Counted from the stretch's first letter, positions 33,428 to 42,462 are shown. The stretch: 64,000 nucleotides of DNA from Neisseria sicca 4320 (GCF_000193735.1 NZ_AEPF01000058.1:62001-126000), one strand, 5' to 3'. Notes: a model not told the origin generated them from the sequence alone. Program-made: numbers and translations.

Positions 33428-33641
33428 GGTTGTCGAAAAGGCAGTCATGCCGACACCGCCCGCTGCGTTGATGGTCGCGCCGGTGCGCCCGAATCCGCCG
33501 AAAGACGGCAAGACAGCAACGCTGCTCGAACACGCCGCTGAGTTTGGCGGCTATGTTGCCGAACTTGAAAATCAAAATCAGGCTTGGCGCGACTGGGTCA
33601 ACAGTCAAGCGGAAGTTGACGGTTCGGAGGGCGCGCGATGA
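33324..33641 (+). CDS. Rz1: Outer-membrane spanin (Rz1-like lipoprotein)
   Basis: A 105-residue lipoprotein in a different frame, starting inside Rz. The signal ends with lipobox LTAC (Cys23), followed by a proline-rich mature part (STPAPS, MPTPPAALMVAPVRPNPPKDG), as in o-spanins. The first 104 bases overlap Rz. Confidence 0.85.
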   Translation: MRLLKTAKKQAAVALTALALTACASTPAPSATEIKVVEKAVMPTPPAALMVAPVRPNPPKDGKTATLLEHAAEFGGYVAELENQNQAWRDWVNSQAEVDGSEGAR

Positions 33642-33967
33642 CGACTTATCGTGAGTTGGTACAACGCACGGTCGCCTGCCGCCATGCGGATTTAGAGCTG
33701 GGATTGAGCCGCGCACGCGAGCAAGAGCCGTTTGTCATTCATGTTTCCGACCTATTGGATAAGGCAGGCATTGAGTACGCAGTGCGTATGGATAAGGATT
33801 TTCAGACGACCTTTTGCGTGGAGTTTGACGGCAACGCGGAAGCGGCTGTCTATTCTGCGGTGTCGCCGTATTACCTGATTTTTTCAGGAGATGGAAAATT
33901 TGAAGTAGCGAGTCGCCATCCTGACGGCTACTCCGTCCGTATCGTATTCGGCGATGTGCCGGTTTAA
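33638..33967 (+). CDS. 109-residue phage protein
   Basis: A soluble protein of unknown function (MTTYRELVQRTVACRHADLE...). A DUS lies in frame and encodes FQTTF. Start overlaps the o-spanin stop (ATGA). Confidence 0.75.
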   Translation: MTTYRELVQRTVACRHADLELGLSRAREQEPFVIHVSDLLDKAGIEYAVRMDKDFQTTFCVEFDGNAEAAVYSAVSPYYLIFSGDGKFEVASRHPDGYSVRIVFGDVPV

Positions 33968-33978
33968 GGGGGTTTTAA

Positions 33979-34242
33979 ATGGATTTCGAATTCGGGTTCA
34001 AAACCCTTTGGCCGATTGCGACTGCCGCGTTTTGGTTTTGGGTCAACGGCATTTCAGGCCGTCTGAAAGAGGCGGACAAGCGTATCGACGACCTGAAAGA
34101 GGAGCTGCACGCGGTCAAGCTCTCCTATCACACCAAGCAGGACGCCAAGGCAGACAGCACTAATATTGCGGCGGCCTTGGAACGAATTGAAAACAAGTTG
34201 GAAAAAGTAAACGAAAAACTGGACAGGAAAGCGGACAAATGA
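33979..34242 (+). CDS. DUF2730-like protein (Mu gp25 position)
   Basis: An 87-residue protein with one N-terminal membrane segment (LWPIATAAFWFWVNGI) and a long coiled coil. Size, topology and position before the terminase genes match the DUF2730 proteins of Mu-like phages. GGGGG precedes the ATG. Role unknown. Confidence 0.75.
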   Translation: MDFEFGFKTLWPIATAAFWFWVNGISGRLKEADKRIDDLKEELHAVKLSYHTKQDAKADSTNIAAALERIENKLEKVNEKLDRKADK

Positions 34243-34436
34243 GCGACCCGATTTTAGAAGTCTTGGCGCGTATTGAAGCCAAGCAGGATGACATGCTCGC
34301 CAATCAGGCGCGTATGGACGAAGAATTGCAGCAAATTAAGAAAGACTGCAAGAAATCTGCTGCGGTTTACGGCGGTCTCGGCGGCGTGATTGTAACGACC
34401 GGCTGGGAGTTGCTGCGAGCCAAGTTCGGGGGCTGA
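34239..34436 (+). CDS. 65-residue coiled-coil membrane protein
   Basis: An N-terminal coiled coil (ILEVLARIEAKQDDMLANQA) and a C-terminal hydrophobic stretch (AAVYGGLGGVIVTTGWELL). It overlaps its upstream neighbour by four bases; the two could form a pair. Holin-like topology, function unproven. Confidence 0.7.
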   Translation: MSDPILEVLARIEAKQDDMLANQARMDEELQQIKKDCKKSAAVYGGLGGVIVTTGWELLRAKFGG

Positions 34437-34437
34437 T

Positions 34438-34941
34438 ATGGCACACCCGAAAGAAACCCGCGAAAAGCTGCGCAGGCTGTACGTCAGCGACGGGCAGACG
34501 CTCGAAATCGCTGCGATGATGTGCGAAATCCCGACAGCTACCGCCCGTAGTTGGAAGCGTGCCGCCAAAGAGACCGGCGACGATTGGGACAAAGTACGCG
34601 CAGCCTACATCTTGGCGGGCGGCGGCATCGAAGACTTGAGCCGTTCTCTGTTGGCGGGTTTTTTGGTGCAGTACCAATCGACGATGACTATGTTGCAAGA
34701 CACGTCGATTGAAGAGCTGATGCCGTCCGAGCGCGCCAAATTGTTGGCGAGCCTGTCCGACGCGTTTACCAAGACGGTGGCCGCAAATAAGCGGGTATTG
34801 CCTGAAGTTCAACAATCTGCGATTGCCATTAAAGTCATCGAAAAGCTGTTTGCCTATATTGCCGACCAACATCCAGATATGTTGGCTGCTTTTGATACGG
34901 TACTGCAAGGCTTTCAAACTGTCATCGAGAAAGAGTTTTAA
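34438..34941 (+). CDS. DUF1804 protein, probable small terminase (Mu gp27)
   Basis: A 167-residue protein with an N-terminal helix-turn-helix (LRRLYVSDGQTLEIAAMMCEIPTATARSWKRAA), as expected for DNA recognition by a small terminase subunit. Immediately upstream of the large terminase. Confidence 0.85.
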   Translation: MAHPKETREKLRRLYVSDGQTLEIAAMMCEIPTATARSWKRAAKETGDDWDKVRAAYILAGGGIEDLSRSLLAGFLVQYQSTMTMLQDTSIEELMPSERAKLLASLSDAFTKTVAANKRVLPEVQQSAIAIKVIEKLFAYIADQHPDMLAAFDTVLQGFQTVIEKEF

Positions 34942-34943
34942 CC

Positions 34944-36590
34944 ATGCAGCAGAGAAAATTGAGCCAATCCGAACTACGCGCCAAAATGTCCGCTATCCGG
35001 GCAGACATCAATCGGCGCATCAGTGCGGCGGATATCGGATTGTCTGCTGCGCCTGCGGATATTGCCGAGCGTCGCGCCAAAGTGATGCGGTGTACGCCCG
35101 AGGCTTTCCGTTTTTTCTGCAAGACTTATCTGCCGCATTATTTCCCCGACGACAGCGAATCTGTTTTCCATACATGGGCATACACAGAGCTGCCCGAAAT
35201 CGAAAAAGAGCAGGAGTCGGTCTTGCAGGGTTGTGCGGCATCGCGCGGCGAAGCGAAAACATCGCTGACCGTACAGGCGTTTGCCCTTTGGCGCGAAGTG
35301 CGCAATGCCAAACACAATACCGTCATCGTATCTGACACCGAAGACCAAGCCGACGCCATCGTCGAGGCCATTAAAACCGAACTGACCGACAATCCCGCGT
35401 TGCAGTTGGACTTCCCCGAAGTCTGTGGACAGGGGCAGGTATGGCGTATCGGAGAAATCCGAACCCGCCAAAATAACCAGTTCAAAGCCTATGGTGCGGG
35501 ACAGGGTATCCGCGGTGCAAAAAAAGGTGAGGTGCGCCCCGATGCAGTCTATCTCGACGACTTGGAAAATGAAAAACATTCCGAAAACATCCGCCTGCGC
35601 GACAAACTGACCAAGTGGATAGGCAGTGTCATCAATCCTTTGGGTGGTGCGGGCGCGAAGTGCGACATTTTGTATGTCGGTACGATTTTATGTTTGGACA
35701 GTGTATTGGCTCGGGTGTTGAAAAATCCGTTTTGGCGCAGTGTGCGCTTTTCCGCCATCATGAAGTGGCCTGTCAATATGGATTTGTGGGCGGAATGGGA
35801 AAACATCTACCGTAACACGCCGAAAGAAAACCGCGCCAACGAAAAGGCGGCTCAGGCGTTTTACGAAGCAAACGAAGCGGCAATGTTGGAAGGCAGCGAA
35901 GTGAGTTGGAGCAAACGACCGCTTCTCGCCCTGATGAAAATCCGCGCCCGTGACGGTATCCATGTCTTCAACTGTGAGTACCAAAACCAGCCGGGCAATC
36001 CCGAAAATGCGATTTTTGCTGATTATTTGGACAACTGTTATTACCGTGCACTGCCGCATGATGTCGTGTATTTTGGTGCGGTTGACCCTTCGCTTGGCAA
36101 ACAGGGTAAAGGCACTGACCCGTCCGCCATTCTGGTCGGCGGCTACCAACGCGCCACAGGTACGCTGTTTGTCGTGGAGGCATCCATTAAGAAACGTGTA
36201 CCGAGCCTGATTATTCAGGACGTCATCAGACTGCAAAAGCAATACGGCTGCTTGCTGTGGGTCATCGAGACCGTCCAGTTCCAAGAATTTTTCAAAGACG
36301 AACTGATTAAAGAGGCGGCAAAACAAGGGACACATGTTCCTGCGCGTGGAGTCAAGCCGAGCGCAGAAAAAGTGATGAGGATTGAAAGTATCCAACCGCA
36401 TTTTGCCAACGGATTTATCAAACTGTTACCGGAGCAACGTGTATTGATTGAGCAGTTGCGGGAATTCCCCGATGCCGACCACGACGACGGCCCCGATGCG
36501 CTGCATATGCTGTGGATGGCGGCAACAACGGGCAATGTATCAAACAGAGCGCGGGCGATTGATTTGCCTGCGCCGATGTTGGAAATGTGA
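34944..36590 (+). CDS. Terminase large subunit (Mu gp28 type)
   Basis: A 548-residue packaging motor. ATPase region: Walker A-like SRGEAKTSL (100 to 108) and Walker B VYLDDLEN. C-terminal nuclease region: FGAVDPSLGKQGKGTD and DDGPDALHML with acidic metal ligands. In Mu-like phages it cuts at the host-phage junction and fills heads. A DUS pair follows the stop. Confidence 0.92.
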   Translation: MQQRKLSQSELRAKMSAIRADINRRISAADIGLSAAPADIAERRAKVMRCTPEAFRFFCKTYLPHYFPDDSESVFHTWAYTELPEIEKEQESVLQGCAASRGEAKTSLTVQAFALWREVRNAKHNTVIVSDTEDQADAIVEAIKTELTDNPALQLDFPEVCGQGQVWRIGEIRTRQNNQFKAYGAGQGIRGAKKGEVRPDAVYLDDLENEKHSENIRLRDKLTKWIGSVINPLGGAGAKCDILYVGTILCLDSVLARVLKNPFWRSVRFSAIMKWPVNMDLWAEWENIYRNTPKENRANEKAAQAFYEANEAAMLEGSEVSWSKRPLLALMKIRARDGIHVFNCEYQNQPGNPENAIFADYLDNCYYRALPHDVVYFGAVDPSLGKQGKGTDPSAILVGGYQRATGTLFVVEASIKKRVPSLIIQDVIRLQKQYGCLLWVIETVQFQEFFKDELIKEAAKQGTHVPARGVKPSAEKVMRIESIQPHFANGFIKLLPEQRVLIEQLREFPDADHDDGPDALHMLWMAATTGNVSNRARAIDLPAPMLEM

Positions 36591-36593
36591 TTT

Positions 36594-36628
36594 TAAGGTC
36601 GTCTGAAACCGTTTTCAGACGACCTTTG
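36594..36628 (+). terminator. Inverted DUS pair after the terminase
   Basis: Inverted DUS pair with a very short loop between terminase and portal genes. The T-run is short; probably an attenuating hairpin because late transcription must continue. Confidence 0.5.
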
Positions 36629-36640
36629 GAGTAAAAAAAT

Positions 36641-38086
36641 ATGTTCGGATTGATTAAAAGCGCAACACGGAAAACCGCCATCAAGACATTGACGAGCGCG
36701 ACAGAAGACGCGCTGGAAAGCCTGTTCTCTAACATGGAAGGCACGGACGCTCTGCTTTCGCGCCTCGGCGTGGACAGGCAGCAGGCATTGGACGCGGTAG
36801 CGGGCGACGATGAGGTCGCCGCCTGTTTGGAGGATTTACACTCCGCCATGCAGAATAAATCTTGGCGAATCTATGGCGAGGACTTGAGTGACGAAGACAA
36901 AGACCGTTTGTGGAAAACGCTGAAACGCCATTTGCCCGCGCTTGCCGAAATCGTCCTGACGGCGCGGCTGGGCGGATACGGCGTGGGGCGTTATGTCTAT
37001 CAGCCCGAACCCGACGGCTTTTTGACGATTAAACACATCAGCAACAAGAGCGGCGAACTGGCGAAATATATCCCCTACCGCGACGGTTCGCTGGTGTATC
37101 GCGGCAGCGGAGGCGAAGAAGCCTGCAATACGGACGTGCTGTATCTCTTTATCACCCATCGTGCGACTTCAACCAATCCAGCGGGCGAAATGGCGGCGGC
37201 GCGGCTGTATGCGCCCGTCGCGTTGCGTAAAAAAGGCTTTGTCTATGCCGCGCAATTTATTACGCGCTACGCCCAGCCTTATCTGATTGCCAAAATCCAA
37301 GCCAACAGCGAGGACGATCACAATGGATTCATGAGCCGTTTTTACCGATTTGTCTCCGGCGGCGCGTTGAGCATCGACCGCGAGGACGATGTGATGATGC
37401 TGCAAAACAGCGCGGACGGTCAGGCATTCCGCCGTCTGGAAAACCTTGCCAATGCGCGCATCCAAAAAACGCTGCTGGGCAAAGTCAAAACCAGCGACCT
37501 TGAGACCGCCAGCCGCGCCAGTCAGGAAACCGAAGAAAACAACCGCGACGAGCGTATCGGCGCGTATCTTGCCCTTTTGTCCCGCGCGGCGCAGCACTTT
37601 ATCGACGCGCTTGTGATGGTCAACAACGCCTACGGCAAGCCGATTCACGCGCCAAAAGGTGTATGGTTCGAGTTTGAAGACGAAATCAAGGTCGATAAAA
37701 CCCGCGCCGAACGCGACAAGATGTATATGGATACGGGACAACTCATACTGACCGAGACCTACTACCGCGACATCTTGGGCTTCGAGCCGGAACATTTCGA
37801 GCTGCGCGATCCGAAAACGTCGTCTGAAAACCCTGCGTCCGCCAAATTCAGCCTGCGCCTGTCTGATGGTCTTGCCCGTAATGCGCCCGATACGGCGGAG
37901 CAGGCAATCGCCCGTCCGAAGATGGAAGCGGTGTTGGGTTTGTTGGAAAGCTGCAAAGACTACGCCGAATTTGAGGAGAAGCTGTCGGGACTTGATTTGA
38001 ACAAGGGCGACAATCTTTTGATTCAGCGTTTGGTTTCAGACGGCCTTTCAGCCTGGGCTGACGGAGCGGGTGATGGACGGGATTGA
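36641..38086 (+). CDS. Portal protein, DUF935 family (Mu gp29)
   Basis: A 481-residue portal homologue (DUF935). It forms the dodecameric ring through which DNA enters the head. Segments AEIVLTARLGGYGVGRYVYQ and YAQPYLIAKIQANSEDD are typical. GGAG precedes the ATG. One in-frame DUS-like copy near 37816 encodes TSSENP. Confidence 0.92.
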   Translation: MFGLIKSATRKTAIKTLTSATEDALESLFSNMEGTDALLSRLGVDRQQALDAVAGDDEVAACLEDLHSAMQNKSWRIYGEDLSDEDKDRLWKTLKRHLPALAEIVLTARLGGYGVGRYVYQPEPDGFLTIKHISNKSGELAKYIPYRDGSLVYRGSGGEEACNTDVLYLFITHRATSTNPAGEMAAARLYAPVALRKKGFVYAAQFITRYAQPYLIAKIQANSEDDHNGFMSRFYRFVSGGALSIDREDDVMMLQNSADGQAFRRLENLANARIQKTLLGKVKTSDLETASRASQETEENNRDERIGAYLALLSRAAQHFIDALVMVNNAYGKPIHAPKGVWFEFEDEIKVDKTRAERDKMYMDTGQLILTETYYRDILGFEPEHFELRDPKTSSENPASAKFSLRLSDGLARNAPDTAEQAIARPKMEAVLGLLESCKDYAEFEEKLSGLDLNKGDNLLIQRLVSDGLSAWADGAGDGRD

Positions 38087-39368
38087 ATACAACTTCGCGG
38101 GGCTGGTCGATAAAGCCGCTTTCGAGCATTTCAAATCCAAGAAAATCCTTGCGGGTTTCAGTCATTACGACGTTTGGCTGTATCAGCACAGCCTTGCCTT
38201 TACCGTCGCCAAGATGATGGACGCGGATATGCTCGCCGAAGTCAAAGATGCCATCGAATCCGCGCAGCAAAACGGCACAGCGTTCGCTGATTTTAAAAAG
38301 CGTTTAAAACCGTATTTAATGGCTAAAGGCTGGTGGGGAGAGCAAGTGATGACCGACCCGCTGGACGGCGAGCCGAAATTGGTACAGCTCGGCAGTACAC
38401 GTCGTCTGAAAACCATTTTCAACACCAATATGCAAACCGCCTTTGCGGCGGGGCAGTGGCAGCGGATTCAGGCAAATAAAAAAGCCCTGCCGTATTTGCG
38501 CTACAACCATTCCGCCGCCGGGCATCCGCGCGACAGCCATAAACGCTACTACGGTTTAGTCCTGCCGGTCGATCACGACATTTGGAAGGTCATCTTTCCG
38601 CCCAACGGCTACGGCTGCAAATGCTCGGTGTCCGCCCTGACCCGTCGGCAGGCGGAGCGCGAGGGCATCAGCGGCGAGCCTGATGTAGATATGGTCGAGT
38701 TTACCAATCCGCGCACAGGTCAAACGGTTTTGATACCCGACGACATCACGCCGAGCTTTGCGCACAACCACGGCGACCGATTGGGCGCGATGGACGCGCT
38801 GTTTGGCGAGAAAAACGGCGAAGAGGCACTGACCGCCATGATTGCCGAGCGCGAGGCGTGGTTGGACAAGCGGTATAGCGTGCCGTCTGACAAAGTGGCG
38901 GTGTTCGCTTTGCCGGACAAGGTGTCGGAAAAAGAAGTGCGCAGGCTGACAAAAGAGCAGTCTGCCAACAATACCAAAGACCACGAAGCGAGAGCTGCGG
39001 CAGCGTGGCAGTCTGAAACGGGGGATAGGCTGGAAGTGTTCGATTTGCCCGTGGAGAAAGGTAAGGGTCAAGCCGATTATCTGATTGTTTCAGACGACCT
39101 GCCCCGTGAGCAATGGGTAACACTGGATTTTATGTTTACCGAAAATCCCGAACGTGCGGAATTGATGAACCGTTATTTTGCGCCCACCGCAGGGGCGTGG
39201 AATACTAAGGTCGATAAGATTCAGGAACATTTTGATAAAGCCGATATTGTCCCGCTTGATTTGCGCCATCTGAATGCGGCGAACCGGCATAAATTGTTGC
39301 AGTATGTGTTATCATTGCCGAAAGAACAGCGGGATAAAGTCCGCTTATTGGTAAAAATATCGGAGTAA
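38073..39368 (+). CDS. MuF head protein with C-terminal toxin-like domain
   Basis: A 431-residue protein. The N-terminal part is the Mu gpF / SPP1 gp7 head-morphogenesis domain, ending with the GYGCKCSVSALTRRQAE segment near 190. After a linker, roughly residues 300 to 431 form an extra domain absent from plain gpF (KGKGQADYLIVSDD, TLDFMFTENP, TKVDKIQEHFDKADIVPLDL). Its order of elements resembles CdiA-C-type toxin domains of polymorphic toxins; the exact fold is not certain. A small unknown gene follows directly, the usual place for immunity. GGAG precedes the ATG at 38073. Confidence 0.85.
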   Translation: MDGIEYNFAGLVDKAAFEHFKSKKILAGFSHYDVWLYQHSLAFTVAKMMDADMLAEVKDAIESAQQNGTAFADFKKRLKPYLMAKGWWGEQVMTDPLDGEPKLVQLGSTRRLKTIFNTNMQTAFAAGQWQRIQANKKALPYLRYNHSAAGHPRDSHKRYYGLVLPVDHDIWKVIFPPNGYGCKCSVSALTRRQAEREGISGEPDVDMVEFTNPRTGQTVLIPDDITPSFAHNHGDRLGAMDALFGEKNGEEALTAMIAEREAWLDKRYSVPSDKVAVFALPDKVSEKEVRRLTKEQSANNTKDHEARAAAAWQSETGDRLEVFDLPVEKGKGQADYLIVSDDLPREQWVTLDFMFTENPERAELMNRYFAPTAGAWNTKVDKIQEHFDKADIVPLDLRHLNAANRHKLLQYVLSLPKEQRDKVRLLVKISE

Positions 39369-39371
39369 GTC

Positions 39372-39671
39372 ATGCCGTCTGAACTGTATGTCAGCCGCGA
39401 GGTAAAAGTATTTTTAGGCGGGAAAACCGCCCCGTCCGAATTGTTGGACTATCTGTACCCGCGTCTTGCTGAAATTGACAAGGAAGCAGCCGACCAAATG
39501 CAGGGCGAGTTTTCGGGCTGCGTATTTTCGATTGCGGATTTGTCCGCTGCGGCATTCGCCCGTGTGCGCGGATGGATACTTGAGGCAGCAGAAAAGTCCG
39601 AGTGGATTAAGCCTTACAAGTCTGATTTAAAAGCCGCGCTTGAAGCTGATCCGAGATTTAAATCTGTATAA
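39372..39671 (+). CDS. Probable immunity protein of the MuF toxin
   Basis: A 99-residue protein (MPSELYVSREVKVFLGG...) with acidic helices and no membrane segment, three bases after the MuF stop and before a terminator. No known virion gene of this size is expected here. Size, position and pairing fit a cytoplasmic immunity protein. Function inferred from context only. Confidence 0.65.
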   Translation: MPSELYVSREVKVFLGGKTAPSELLDYLYPRLAEIDKEAADQMQGEFSGCVFSIADLSAAAFARVRGWILEAAEKSEWIKPYKSDLKAALEADPRFKSV

Positions 39672-39676
39672 CCCGA

Positions 39677-39711
39677 AGGTCGTCTGAAACCGTTTCAGAC
39701 GACCTTTTTTC
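39677..39711 (+). terminator. Inverted-DUS terminator after the MuF pair
   Basis: Inverted DUS pair with short loop and seven T, five bases after the immunity-like gene. Confidence 0.85.
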
Positions 39712-39720
39712 ATAACCGCC

Positions 39721-39952
39721 CAAATTTCGCGTTTTAGCGCATTTTATCGGTCGGGATAGGCAAAGATATATCCGAGAGTTTAAATGCAATCTGACGCAGC
39801 CCTAAAAGCCCCCTGAAACGTTTTTTTAAACCGCCGCCGTCTGCGTTTTTGGATATGCCCTAAATTTGCGATTTTAGGTGGGTCGGATGCCAAAGATAGG
39901 CAAACCCCCGCCAGAATCTTAAAAATCAATCTGACGCGATTCTAAAGCGGTT
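39721..39952. repeat. Imperfect direct repeat in the gap before the protease
   Basis: Two diverged copies, about 90 bases each, begin at 39721 and 39858. Shared blocks in order: AAATTT(C/T)GCG, GGTCGG-like, AAAGATA, AATCTGACGC and CTAAA. No gene in either strand. Confidence 0.65.
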
Positions 39953-40103
39953 TTAAAGTGGGTATTTTCATATTTTGCGCGTAAGTATTTTTAAAAGGTC
40001 GTCTGAAAACCAAATACGGTTTCGGGCGGCCTTTTCCATTTTGGGCAGCAAAGTGAAGTCATGCCGCCGTCTGTTTGCCGTCATGCGTTGCACAATGGCG
40101 GCT

Positions 40104-41051
40104 ATGAATACGAAAACATCACCCCTCAATATCAAGTTGTCCGCCGCGCTGCCGGTTGCTTTGGCGACCCGTGCGGATGATGTGCGCACTTTTAAAGGTA
40201 TTGCCAATTCTGGCAAGCCGTTCGGCTACGGCGGTTATCAGACCGTCGTCGATTTGGCGGAGCTGTCGCACAAAGCGTCCGTACCCGTCCTGTTGGAGCA
40301 TTCGCCGCTGAAAATGGCGGGCGTGTGCAGCCTGTCGGTAACGGCGGACGGTCTGATTGCCGAGGGCAGTCTGTTGTCCAACGAGTTTGGCACGCAGATC
40401 GCCGAAGCAGCCGACCAAGGCTTCCCTTGGGAGATGTCGGTTTACGCACAGGCGGCATCCTACGAGGAGCTGGCGGCAGGCGCGGTATTGTCCGTCAACG
40501 GCAACGAAGTAACGGGGCCTGCGGTGATTTTGCGCCGCTGCACCATCCGCGAGGTGTCGTTTACCGCCGTCGGTGTGGACAGTGAGACGGAGGCGGTGGT
40601 GTTGTCGGACGGCAGCCCCTTGCCGGATATTTTTAAACAACCTTTGGAGTTATCCATGACCCCTGAAGAGAAACAAGCGTTTGACGACCTGAAAGCGGAA
40701 GTCGATACGCTCAAGGCTGAAAAAGCCGAAGCCGAGAAAAAGCTGAAAGAAGCCGAAGCTGCCGCCAAGAAAAACCAAGTCAAGGCGAAATTGTCCGCCG
40801 CAGGCTTTAAGGAAGGCGAAGACGGCAAGTTTGAAGGCTTGTCCGACACGACCATGACTGTGCTTTTGTCTGCCGACATTGCGGCGGCTGAAGCCATGAT
40901 TGCCGATTTAGCGCCGAAAGCTGCTCCATCTGCCGTACCGCCCGCGCTGTTGAGCGAAGGCGCAGGCAGTGGCAAGCCTGAAGAAACTGCCGCAGAAGGT
41001 AAATTCTCTATTGCCAGCCACAAAGGCTTATTGGGAGGCTCTTATGTCTAA
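40104..41051 (+). CDS. Phage protease / scaffold, Mu gpI family
   Basis: A 315-residue protein with an N-terminal protease domain (TFKGIANSGKPFGYGGYQTVVD, VPVLLEHSPLKMAGVCSL with a His, MSVYAQAAS with a Ser) and a C-terminal scaffold with a coiled coil (LKAEVDTLKAEKAEAEKKLKEA) and a Gly/Glu-rich end. The start is uncertain: ATGs at 40083, 40095 and 40104 all lack a strong Shine-Dalgarno. Confidence 0.85.
   Translation: MNTKTSPLNIKLSAALPVALATRADDVRTFKGIANSGKPFGYGGYQTVVDLAELSHKASVPVLLEHSPLKMAGVCSLSVTADGLIAEGSLLSNEFGTQIAEAADQGFPWEMSVYAQAASYEELAAGAVLSVNGNEVTGPAVILRRCTIREVSFTAVGVDSETEAVVLSDGSPLPDIFKQPLELSMTPEEKQAFDDLKAEVDTLKAEKAEAEKKLKEAEAAAKKNQVKAKLSAAGFKEGEDGKFEGLSDTTMTVLLSADIAAAEAMIADLAPKAAPSAVPPALLSEGAGSGKPEETAAEGKFSIASHKGLLGGSYV
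40656..41051 (+). CDS. Nested scaffold protein (Mu gpZ-like), internal start
   Basis: Inside the protease gene and in frame, an ATG at 40656 (MTPEEKQAFDDLKAEV) has a strong TTGGAG six bases upstream. It would give a 131-residue scaffold without protease domain, as gene Z does inside Mu gene I. Confidence 0.75.
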   Translation: MTPEEKQAFDDLKAEVDTLKAEKAEAEKKLKEAEAAAKKNQVKAKLSAAGFKEGEDGKFEGLSDTTMTVLLSADIAAAEAMIADLAPKAAPSAVPPALLSEGAGSGKPEETAAEGKFSIASHKGLLGGSYV

Positions 41052-41373
41052 AGTCAAAACCGAAATCTTAGGCCCTGTTATTTCCGACTTTTTGAAATAC
41101 GAGGCGACGCCGCAGACCCGTGTTGCCGTTGCTGCCGATGCCGGCACGAAAGCAGGCAAGTTTGTCGAATACCCACTGCGCGGCAAAAAGCTGGTGGCGT
41201 TAACTGACGAAACCGACGGCAAAGTTGTCGTACAGCCGCTCAACTGCATCATCGACCTGTCAAAAGTTGCCGATGCAGACATCAAAACGGCAACTACCGG
41301 CAAAACCTTGGACGCGCTGAAAAAAGAAGGCGACGCATACGGCATCGTTTACCAAGGCACGCCCATCGCCTGA
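41044..41373 (+). CDS. Putative head decoration protein
   Basis: A 109-residue beta-rich protein (VKTEILGPVISDFLKYEATPQTR...) between scaffold and capsid genes, where many phages encode a decoration protein. GGAGG precedes the ATG, which overlaps the scaffold stop. A DUS follows the stop codon. Confidence 0.65.
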   Translation: MSKVKTEILGPVISDFLKYEATPQTRVAVAADAGTKAGKFVEYPLRGKKLVALTDETDGKVVVQPLNCIIDLSKVADADIKTATTGKTLDALKKEGDAYGIVYQGTPIA

Positions 41374-41414
41374 TTTTCAGACGACCTTTAAACCTGATTT
41401 AACAAGGACACATC

Positions 41415-42404
41415 ATGCCTTTATCCGATAACAGCAAGTTTGGCGTGCAGGCTATGACTACCGCCATCAACAAAATCGACCCTGGCGCAAGCCAAATCCG
41501 CGAGTTGGGCATCTTCGAACCCGAATATCTGACCACCACTTATGCCGACATTGAGTTCCAAGACGGCAAAGTCAGCTTGGTTGCCAGCAAAGAGCGCGGC
41601 ACATCCGGTCAGGCGGTCGAAAGTCCGAAACGCACCGTGCGCACCGTCAAAGTGCCGCACCTGCCGATTCATGACGTGGTTCGCGCCGACGACGTGCAAA
41701 ACCTGCGTGCTTTCGGTACGACCCAAGCCGCAACCGTCATGGACAAGGTCAACGAAAAACTCGCCGGCGGAAAATCCGACCTTGAATACACCCGCGAGCA
41801 TCTGATGCTCGGCGCGTTGCAAGGCAAGATTTTGGATGCGGACGGCAGCGTGCTTTTGGATGTCAACACAGAGTTCGGCGTGCAACGCAAAACGCAAAAC
41901 ATCGAACTGTCCAAAGACACGACTAAAGTCGGTTCGGTATTGGACAAGCTCTTGTCCGAGCAACGCCAAAAATTCGCCGGTGCGCAGGTGCGCGGCTGGG
42001 TCGTGTATTGCGGCGCAGAGTTTTTGAGCGCGCTCAAAGAGCATAAGTCCATCTTCGAAGTGTACAAACGCTTTGATGAGGCTCGCGCCTACCGCGAAGG
42101 CGATACGCTCAATCCGTCCGAGTTTGTCCACAAGGGCATCCGCTTTATCGAGTATGCCAATCATTTCGGCAGCGACGCCGATATCGGTGCGGACAAGGCA
42201 ATTCTGTTGCCGGTCGGCCGCAATCTCTACAAAGAGTATTTCGCGCCCGCCGATATGAACGCCACCGTCAATACCCGCGCCCTGCCGTATTACGCCAGCC
42301 GCGAGAAATTGCAGCACGACAAGGGTTGGAGCCTGCACATGCAGTCAAACCCGCTGCCGATTGCGCTGCGCCCCGAGTTGTTGGTAACGCTGACCATGTC
42401 TTAA
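41415..42404 (+). CDS. Major capsid protein, lambda gpE-like family
   Basis: A 329-residue capsid protein of the gpE family (HK97 fold). Typical segments are FQDGKVSLVASKERGT, HLPIHDVVRADDVQNLRAFG and GWVVYCGAEFLSALKEH. Mu itself uses gpT, so the head is mosaic. AAGGA precedes the ATG. Confidence 0.85.
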   Translation: MPLSDNSKFGVQAMTTAINKIDPGASQIRELGIFEPEYLTTTYADIEFQDGKVSLVASKERGTSGQAVESPKRTVRTVKVPHLPIHDVVRADDVQNLRAFGTTQAATVMDKVNEKLAGGKSDLEYTREHLMLGALQGKILDADGSVLLDVNTEFGVQRKTQNIELSKDTTKVGSVLDKLLSEQRQKFAGAQVRGWVVYCGAEFLSALKEHKSIFEVYKRFDEARAYREGDTLNPSEFVHKGIRFIEYANHFGSDADIGADKAILLPVGRNLYKEYFAPADMNATVNTRALPYYASREKLQHDKGWSLHMQSNPLPIALRPELLVTLTMS

Positions 42405-42409
42405 ACGGA

Positions 42410-42450
42410 TTTCAGACGACCTTTAAGGCAGTTTTAAAGGTCGTCTGAAA
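42410..42450. repeat. Inverted DUS pair between capsid and neck genes
   Basis: Two DUS copies facing each other with TTTAAAGG extensions form a stem of about 17 bp. No T-run, so not a classical terminator. Confidence 0.6.
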
Positions 42451-42462
42451 ACGGAGGACGGC

